Origin: Microvelia longipes
Lineage: Eukaryota > Arthropoda > Insecta > Hemiptera > Veliidae
Assembly (NCBI GenBank): GCA_018340805.1
Contig: JACMZG010001914.1
Location: 27,714,063-27,778,062, forward strand
Reading direction: 5' to 3'
DNA length: 64,000 nucleotides
The translations under genes and the position numbers were made by a program. This document shows, in pieces, positions 56,804 through 64,000 of the stretch (position 1 is its first letter; every line of letters begins with the position of its first letter). Below the pieces are notes generated by a model that did no database searches, had not been told where the DNA came from, and saw nothing but the letters and a program-made list of their open reading frames with translations.

Positions 56804-58615
56804 GCTGAAGGCCGACTGACGAGAAGTGACCGAGCCCTCCTATTATAGCCTATGGTGGCCTCCGCCATCTTAAAAACAAAGAACAAATAATTATTTGATA
56901 TTCTATTTTATTTATGATAAAATTGATTGATAATTATTAACTAATATATTTTTACAATTAACTTTTAATAATTAATAATACTTTTTAAATGTTAAACAAA
57001 AAACATATTGATCATCTGATATAACTAATACGATGTATTTTTATTAATTTTTCTAAATTATCTTAAAAACATGAAATAAATAATGCATTTTACTTTTTCA
57101 TTTAATATTATTTTGAATTTTTTTTAATTTTTTATCGAAATTTGTCCGTTAAGTGAAATTCGTCCGAGTTAAGTAACCTCCATCTTAAATTAAATTGTAT
57201 AAATAAGACAATACGACAAAAAGATTTGTTAAATAAAATTAATTAATTTATATTTAATTATCGGTGACCATTTAAATTATTACAATTAATTTTTAATGTA
57301 ACATAATATTTCATAAGGCACAGTCGAATTATCCACTGTCTCTTAGATTCCTTCGGTTGAAATGGACACAAATGGACATTTTGTCAGTAATTAGCCGGAT
57401 TTGTGATAAATGAAGCTTATTTCCGTAATCTAGAATGTTGTACGCTCACTACAAGCAATCAAGCTTAAGTTTTACGTCCGTATTATTAAAGTTACAGGTG
57501 TTTTAAGTTGGGTGAAAAAACTGAGGTTTTAAAGGACTGTTTGTTTACTTTAGTTCTGTTCCAATATTTCACTTGTTATTGGTAATTGGTTTGAGTTATG
57601 ATTAATTCAATAATCTGCATGCCCTTGTGGTTAATTTCAAGGATTATTTACATGCATTCAACTATTTATTTTTAATATAACTAGGTACATACATAACAAC
57701 TGTTAGACGTCAATGTTATCTACTTTATTTGTGTTCAAATTTTGAATGTATTAATGAAAATTAGTACAAATTGTTATCATTTGCAGTCAACAAAAAAGAG
57801 GCAATTTGTTTATAATTAAAGAAGTATGTACATCAGCTATTGGGGTGTGGATTATCTGTAACTTTGTGTATAAGTTGCTTAAATCACTTCTGTGCTTTAC
57901 TGCATTAGATGATTAATGTGAAATATCAATATCTTCTATTCAATTTTATCATCTGTAAGATCATCCAAGAACTTGTTTACCTGATGAAGTATGCGTTCAG
58001 AAATTGGCACTAGTTGGATGAACTTCGTGCATATATAAGTCCTGCTACATGTCAAAGTTATTTACTTAATTTATGTTCAAATTCTGCCTACAAGAGGATT
58101 ATGTAAAGTCTAAACGCCTTGACTGTTTCAACTTCACAGTTGCGAAGCAATGCCCATCTTAAGAAAGTTCATGCCCAATCAAGTTCATTGGGGGCAAAAA
58201 CCTCAAGGGCATCAGTCACAACCTTCATGATAATATATACTTCATTCACATGCAGGTTGTAACCCCCACCTTTTTTAACCTATAGCTTAGAGTTTCAGGG
58301 TTTTACCCCGTTTACACGGCACCTGCCGGGTTGATGAACCCTCCGTAAAACCTCATGTGTGAAGGAAGTAAATATTTCTTTTAATTGGGAGTTAAAGTTG
58401 TATAAAATTATATTTTAAAATTTTTTATTATAATAAAATTACTTTCAATTGATTCTTTTGTTTTATTCTAATTTCTGTATGACCAACACCAGAAATACAG
58501 CCGCCTGGGTGACCCTTAATCTTTTATCTCAGACTTACCTTAGCTTGTGCCTTGTTGTTTGACGCATACTATAGCCTATAAGTATGTGACAAATCGTAAT
58601 CTGGCACATATTATG
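56804..58615 (-). repeat. Cassette copy C, promoter and upstream half
   Basis: Reading leftward from 58,615 it parallels 601-2110. Near the foldback junction are AAGATGGCGGAG (about 56,870), TATAATA starting at 56,847 and TCAGTC with A at 56,817, again 30 nt apart. 56,990-57,320 carries extra AT-rich sequence absent from copy A. The exon is cut by the foldback element after CCTTCAGC. Confidence 0.75.
56817..56871 (-). promoter_or_regulatory. Core promoter of cassette copy C
   Basis: YY1-like AAGATGGCGGAG, TATA box GGCTATAATA and initiator TCAGTC are in the same order and spacing as in copies A and B. Transcription would now run straight into the right arm of the foldback element. Confidence 0.55.
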
Positions 58616-58965
58616 AGCTGTCACAAGTGTTAAGGTATGGACGCAACACATAATGTACCTCTTTAGTATGCATACAAATATTAATTGAAAGTCTTAAAAC
58701 AATTAATGTAAGTATAAGTTGTAGATTATTGAACTTTGCAAAATATACTTAAAAGCCTAGGCAAATTAATTCCTAAGAGACAAAGATCAAATCCATTTAA
58801 TAGACAAGTTATTTGATTAAATAACTTAATTTAAGTTATTTTGATAAAGTTAGTTGATTTAATAGACAAGGCTATATTTAAAAAATCAAACTTTATGTTT
58901 TTATCTTACAATTATAAATTTAAAGTTTTTAAGCAAATTCTTGTTGATTGCATTTCTTGGTACTT

Positions 58966-59502
58966 TTATAGAAAAGGGACCCCCTCTAATCATACCTTAA
59001 ATTCTACCGTAACAAACTTATATTTGAGAATTTAAGGTAAAATACCTTTGTATTTTACCTTTTCTATAACGTGCCCCTTATGTGACCTTTTATAGAATAG
59101 GGACCCCCTCATTCATTGGGGGGTCCTTTTTCTATATCGTGCCCCTTATGTGACCTTTTATAGAATATGGCCCCCTTCTATTTATATAAAATAATATTGT
59201 CCCCACCCAAAACCCCAATTTCCACATTCAATCCCGTTAGAGATTGAATATTTCCAGACAATTTAAATAACATTTTCCCCACCCAAAACCCCTAATTCCA
59301 CATCCTGTCCCGTTAGGGATTGAATATCTTTAGTTTTTCATGTTTAATTCAGTTTTGATTGGGGGTCCCTTTTCTATAATGTCGCCCATGGGACCTTTTA
59401 TAGAATAAGGACCACCAAAAGGGGTCCCTTTTCTATAATGTCGCCCCATGGGACCTTTTATAGAATAAGGACCACCAAAAGGGGGTCCCTTTTCTATAAA
59501 AG
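58966..59502. repeat. Inverted/tandem repeat cluster (TTATAGAAAAGGGACCCCC)
   Basis: TTATAGAAAAGGGACCCCC at the left and its inverse at the right enclose internal repeats of CCTTTTATAGAATAAGGACC and GGGGTCCCTTTTCTATAA, two near-identical CCCCACCCAAAACCCC blocks and two GTTAGNGATTGAATAT blocks. It looks like a nested or multiplied MITE. No gene. Confidence 0.65.
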
Positions 59503-59526
59503 TGCCCATTTCTTTTGTATTAAACT

Positions 59527-59700
59527 ATAATACGACACACGACTAAAATCAGTTGACACCATGGGAAAATGATGTGAGGGAGCCAATGATGTTAGTCCTG
59601 GATGTTAAACGACTCCCTCATTTTCAAATCAGGCCAACCATATTGGTTCCTCAACACTATTTTTCTGCGCTGTCAACTGAGATATCTGTGGGGAAATTTC
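59527..59700. mobile_element. Short MITE, ACGACACACGACTA variant
   Basis: ATAATACGACACACGACTAA and AATCAGTTGACACCATG match the ends of 43,432-44,340. The other end is diverged (TGTCAACTGAGATATCTG near 59,668). A 62-residue frame over it is not a gene. Confidence 0.55.
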
Positions 59701-59963
59701 TTAGTTTAGAGTTTGCGGATGGGTCCATTATCTTACTCTAACCCAGTTCTCATCTTAGTAGATAAAAATATAAAAAAAAGCTGGAATTACAGAGGATAGT
59801 TTCATCATGGACCCATAGAGCATGGACCTAATACATTCATAATCTATACAGTCTTCAGAGTAACATGGTTATGTGTAAGAAGAAATGTAGTAAAATGACA
59901 TAGTATTATAAATGGGGAATGACAGGATACAAACTATACAGATCTCACACATAAAATTTATTT
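59701..59963. other. Downstream flank of the CRAL-TRIO gene
   Basis: Non-repetitive sequence. On the minus strand AATAAA occurs twice right after the stop codon at 59,964; either could be a polyadenylation signal, but they are close to the stop. Confidence 0.4.
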
Positions 59964-60914
59964 TTATTTGCCTGTATATTTGTTAGATAAGTATAATTCT
60001 ATAAATTTGCTGTATCCTTCCATCATTTGATAGATAAAATCACCATACACTGGTTCAAAGTTCATGTTTCCACCTAAGCTAGAAGGTAAGGAATCAGCGC
60101 CAATCATTTCTACCATCTTAGTATAGTCACTGCCATGTAAAAAAATTCTATTCCGTATTTTCTCCTTGATGAAAGGTTTAAACATGTTAAAAATCAAATT
60201 GAACAAAGTAGAATTGTTTATTATATGTATGTCTTTAACCCTACAAGGAGCACACTTTTGAATATAGCTGCTATAGCTCTTTGCAATGGAAGGTGAAAAC
60301 TGCAATACATGATTAAAAGTAATACCACTCATATCTGCAATAGCAACAACTCCAGACACTGTAGTGTTTTCTTCAAACATTGCACCTATGTAGACTAGTA
60401 TCGTGCATCTTAATAAATCTAAAAGACTGTACTCTTGAAGATCCCATTTACCAAAATTAATGTAATTCAATCTTCGGCCTAATTTATCCCTCAGCGGGAA
60501 ATAATTATAGATATTAGATTTAATAGGACTTGCATCATTTTTAACAGACAAATTTTCATAAAACTTTTGTTGCTTTTTCATAAATTTATAATGGATTAAC
60601 ATCTTTTTATAAGCTTCCTCTTCGTAGAATTTGCAACATCTAAGAAAACTCAAATAGATTTTATCATGTTCAAAATTCATTTGTAGCTCTCCTCCTTTGC
60701 GAATAATTTGTTTTAATTTTTGGATAGATTGTTGCCTTGTACTAGGATCTTCTCTTAATTCCTCAGATGCGACTCTTTCATGGAATTCATCTAATGGATC
60801 ATTAGGTTTAAATTCTAATAGGTATTCTCCAGCTTGAAAAGAAAAGTCAGGTAATAGATTATCCATGATTCTATTACTGCCGAGCAATTTATCTTCTTCT
60901 TCGAACTTCTTCAT
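59964..60914 (-). CDS. CRAL-TRIO domain protein (alpha-tocopherol-transfer-protein-like/clavesin-like)
   Basis: An intact 316-residue frame in one exon, close to the usual 290-320 of insect members. Residues about 52-112 form the CRAL-TRIO N-terminal helical part (EELREDPSTR, YLSFLRCCKFYEEEAYKKM). Residues about 135-285 form the SEC14-like lipid-binding fold, with VVAIADMSGITF (188-200), the helix HVLQFSPSIAKSY, HIINNSTLFNLIFNMFKPF and the terminal LPSSLGGNM (276-284), equivalent to the family LPxExGG segment. By family, such proteins are cytosolic carriers of small hydrophobic ligands (tocopherols, retinoids, phosphoinositides); the ligand here is unknown. The chosen ATG follows AAGAA, and the only nearby upstream ATG is out of frame. 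The lack of introns is unusual for the family and could mean a retrocopy or intron loss. Confidence 0.92.
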   Translation of the reverse strand: MKKFEEEDKLLGSNRIMDNLLPDFSFQAGEYLLEFKPNDPLDEFHERVASEELREDPSTRQQSIQKLKQIIRKGGELQMNFEHDKIYLSFLRCCKFYEEEAYKKMLIHYKFMKKQQKFYENLSVKNDASPIKSNIYNYFPLRDKLGRRLNYINFGKWDLQEYSLLDLLRCTILVYIGAMFEENTTVSGVVAIADMSGITFNHVLQFSPSIAKSYSSYIQKCAPCRVKDIHIINNSTLFNLIFNMFKPFIKEKIRNRIFLHGSDYTKMVEMIGADSLPSSLGGNMNFEPVYGDFIYQMMEGYSKFIELYLSNKYTGK

Positions 60915-62050
60915 TTCTTATACTCATAAAAAGCAAAGTAAACTTATCATTTTATTCCTCCAACACAATTTCAATAGTTTAAAAACCTCACTCCAATGGA
61001 ATATAGTTTAGCACTGTTTGAATTTAGAGAAGTGAAAATATTACAACAAACAATAAGTACCAAATTTTATTAAATTTAAAAACAAATTTTAGAATTTCAC
61101 GCAATCTTTTTACTTAAAAAAAAATAAGTTTGAGATCATTAAATTTATTTATACTTGAAGCAAATGATTTTAACTAAATATGAACTGATTTTTCTGGTAG
61201 TTTTTTGTATAAAATTATCATTAATTAACATTTAGAATAATAAAATCTAAATATTGGTCTTGTCATAATGAGGGAAATTATTGTGGCAAAACAATAGCGA
61301 CTAAAACAATAGGATCATAGTTTCTCTAGAATATATTCAACAGAGACAGCAATATATATCTAATATTTATGCATCAATAGATTTATTTGACTGTTTAAAT
61401 TAATTCAACCCCAACAAGAAGTCATGTAGATCCCCCACAAATCTCCAAGACAAGAATCAATAGAAATTTATTTTAAGAGTTTGTTTGCTTATTGATTTAT
61501 TTAAACACGCAGATTTAAGACAAGATGGACCTCTCCTACATCGTCAAAAGTGGCCAAATGTTGTTTTCATTGGTTTATAAAATATAAGATTTATTGTATA
61601 AGATACAAGATTCATTCTGATTAATAATTTGGCTTAAAAATTATAACTAAGTAAAATTTTTTTATTGTAAAACATACTATTGAAATTTTAAAAAAAATGT
61701 GGGTACCATTTGAGCACAATAAATTTGGATTAACAGGCTATGTTCGATTTTTTGGATCTCTAGGTACTGAACCGTCATTTGAAACCCCTCCTTTAAGTAA
61801 GCAGGAAAGCAAAATTAACAGTGACACATATACAGTTTAATTTTAATACTAAGCAGTGATATCTCTAATAAAATAGGAGTATGGACAATAGCATTTAAAA
61901 TAGTTTTAAATGTGCATGTTTCTAATACTTTTCAAAACTCATTTAGCATTTAAGCTAAACCATTAATATACATTAAACATAGCTGTCAATTTTGCTGTTA
62001 GCTGTTACAATGCTTGAACTGTTATTACTTGAGATGGTCAGTGGAACAGT
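60915..62050. other. Upstream flank of the CRAL-TRIO gene
   Basis: AT-rich non-repetitive sequence. It should hold the minus-strand promoter, but no clear TATA plus initiator pair was found. No other gene is seen. Confidence 0.45.
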
Positions 62051-62054
62051 GGTC

Positions 62055-62460
62055 CAAGTAGGGTTTCGGCGGGACAGTCCCGATATTGACATCTTTGTCC
62101 CGCTCAAATTTGAAATCCCGCCAAAAATAAAAATATTTAAATACTATCTATTTTTAATCAATTTTTCACAAAATATAAAAAGTGCATTTATTTTTGGTTT
62201 GTCAACAAACTTTTTGTCATAGATTAGAAGAGTCAAAGTGTTAACGTTAAGAAGAATTCAATTTGCTTATGCTCTAAAATTTGTATATGCAACATGGCTC
62301 TAAAGTGATATTTATTGCTTTAAAAAAAATTCATTTCGCTCATTAAAAAGTTTATACAGGAATAAAATCATTCTTTATAGCTGAATTGCATAAATGAACT
62401 CCCTCCCATCCCCCGCTTGCTAGATCTGTCGATATTGGCTGAAATCTGGCAACTCTAGGT
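62055..62460. mobile_element. Degenerate DNA-element remnant (GTTGCCAGATTTC ends)
   Basis: GGGTTTCGGCGGGACAGTCC at the left and the inverse of GGCTGAAATCTGGCAACTCT at the right resemble the GGTTGCCAGGCGTCTCGATT start at about 52,460. The interior has no gene. Confidence 0.45.
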
Positions 62461-63095
62461 CCAAGACAAGTTTTTTTTGCATATTGTTTATTATAATGAG
62501 ATTTGTCTATATAAAAAGTAATAAGGCTTTCAATTTAAACATCATGAATTCAGAAATTATATGGAGAAATGTGTTATTCCACTAAAAAAATACCAAGCAT
62601 AGGAAAGAAGAATGGTATAAGTCCAAAATTCCTTCCTCAATTTAGTTTAAAAATGGCAGTGTTAATAAAGCCCAATTTTAATAATTATTGTATGAAATTA
62701 ACTTTCAATAATTTCCAAAAAAATGCATCGAATAATGTTTTAGGACATTTTTATTTTAGGTCAAACACAAAACCTTAAATACCTCAAATTAAGTAAAAGT
62801 GTAGTTAAAAACAGATGTTACCTAAGCACTGTTCATAACTTACCAAGAAATACAGAAGATTATTGCATAGAAAACTCTTAAAAAATATTAAAAATCTATG
62901 AGGCAGCTCTTTATTTCAGCTTTCTATTTATACATTGCACAATTCTGCCCATTATTTCTACCTTTATGTACCTAAAAAAGAATACCTTTAAAAAATCTTG
63001 ATGCAATAGTCAAGTTTTGTCTTTATAATGTAAAAAGCAGAGGACTATTAACATGTGGATAGAATTTTAAAGGCTTGTTTAATTATTTTTGATGT
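62461..63095. other. AT-rich DNA, no supported gene
   Basis: A 69-residue Lys/Asn-rich frame at 62,569-62,778 looks like chance in AT-rich sequence. Nothing else was recognised. Confidence 0.4.
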
Positions 63096-63099
63096 ATAT

Positions 63100-63245
63100 G
63101 TACTACTATACTAACTAAGTACTGTACTACTAAGTACTACTATAAATACTACTATACTAACTAAGTACTGTACTACTAAGTACTGTACTACTAAGTACTA
63201 CTATAAATACTACTATACTAACTAAGTACTACTATAAATAAATAG
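63100..63245. repeat. Tandem repeat of TACTACTATACTAACTAAG
   Basis: About three irregular units near 46 bp, built from ACTACTATACTAACTAAG, TACTGTACTACTAAG and TACTACTATAAA. Confidence 0.85.
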
Positions 63246-63271
63246 AAATATAATTGATAATTATAGCATTA

Positions 63272-63450
63272 CACACAGTTATAATCTGTTGACAGGTTAG
63301 GAAAATATAGTAAATGAACCAATGAGGTTGGATTAATATGAAATTGTGGACGTGGGTTTAAAATCATAGGCTCAACAACATTAACAACATTGGCTCCTTC
63401 ACATTATATTTCCACACTGTTAACTGATTATGTATTACTGTTGGCACTGA
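63272..63450. mobile_element. Short MITE related to the ACACAGTTATAATC family
   Basis: TACACACAGTTATAATCTG and GTTGACAGGTTAGG at the left resemble 45,129-45,331. The right end ACACTGTTAACTGATTATG is a partial inverse. About 180 bp, no gene. Confidence 0.5.
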
Positions 63451-64000
63451 AGTTAAGGAGACCAACATAAATCTTACAAACAAGAATAATTTCCTCTTTA
63501 TAAAGTATCTCATATTATAAATTCATCAAAAGGTAAATAAATTCAAACTAAAAATACAATATTAATATATATTTTACACAAAAAAAGATTTCTTTCAACA
63601 AAGTAAATTCAATGTTTGTAATAAAATTTAAATTAAGATTTTTTCTATAATAATATCTATACTGTATAATATATATTATTTATAATTTTATTTTCATTAA
63701 TATATTTTTCACAAAGATTCTAACAACTATAAAAACTGGTTTTGTACCTTTCTCTGATGAAAACCTAGCTTAAATGGCACATAACAAAAAAATAAAAGAA
63801 AAACAATATTTTATAATACACTAACTCTTTTTTTTTTAAATAAAAAATATTTTTTTATATTTTATTGAACAATACAAATAATTTTTATATTTTGTTCTAT
63901 CAAAAAGATAATATAAAATGTGAAGTTTAATTAATCTATTTAATTAAACTTAATTTAAGAGACAGAATACATGGATTGAAAAGTAGGTTTCATTCATCAA
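63451..64000. other. AT-rich DNA, nothing identified
   Basis: Low-complexity A/T sequence with no gene or clear repeat. Confidence 0.5.

Noticed and set aside
57970..58020. Hammerhead ribozyme suggested by CTGATGA followed by GAAA
   Set aside because: The bases between do not form a stem II, and the parallel copy near 1,210-1,250 lacks the GAAA, so the core is not conserved.

Overview
The window looks like AT-rich arthropod nuclear DNA, most likely insect. The evidence is the dense mix of non-LTR retrotransposons, TIR elements and MITEs, the (TA)n microsatellites, an arthropod-type core promoter (TATA box 30 nt upstream of a TCAGT initiator) and one intact CRAL-TRIO (alpha-tocopherol-transfer-protein-like) gene. 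Nothing looks bacterial. The species cannot be told from the sequence.

Only one full-length host-type gene is convincing: an intronless 316-residue CRAL-TRIO protein at 59,964-60,914 (minus). A few exon-sized islands with splice signals may belong to host genes: 18,669-18,836 (+), 29,983-30,042 (+), 33,550-33,778 (-), and a repeated exon-like segment near 19.5, 21.0, 21.5 and (inverted) 40.9 kb. Nearly everything else is repeats.

Layout. 0.6-2.3 kb: a promoter plus first-exon cassette (copy A). 2.3-3.2 kb: a hAT-like MITE. 3.2-12.2 kb: a non-LTR retrotransposon (PHD-finger ORF1; EN-RT ORF2) sitting inside a tandem repeat and itself split by a 2.95-kb Harbinger-like element. 12.2-17.7 kb: nested TIR elements in a dispersed family called R here, and a ~145-bp satellite. 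19-30 kb: exon-like duplications and a long degenerate 70-bp satellite interrupted by an R1/LOA-like LINE pseudogene. 30-36 kb: mostly unique or low-complexity sequence with one candidate exon. 36.6-38.9 and 41.8-43.4 kb: two more LINE pseudogenes. 43.4-48.9 kb: MITEs, palindromes and an ~80-bp repeat. 49.2-58.6 kb: further cassette copies, one split by a 7.15-kb foldback-type element whose arms are 158-bp tandem arrays in opposite orientation. 59-64 kb: MITEs, the CRAL-TRIO gene and intergenic DNA.

The most notable structure is the pair at 49-58.6 kb. One part is a multi-copy cassette carrying a YY1-like motif, a TATA box, an initiator, a start codon for a short conserved N-terminus (MQSG..D.V) and a splice donor. 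The other is the foldback element inserted into one copy of that cassette, apparently with the 8-bp duplication GCTGAAGG. All coordinates and family assignments come from reading the sequence. No alignment, structure prediction or database search was run.
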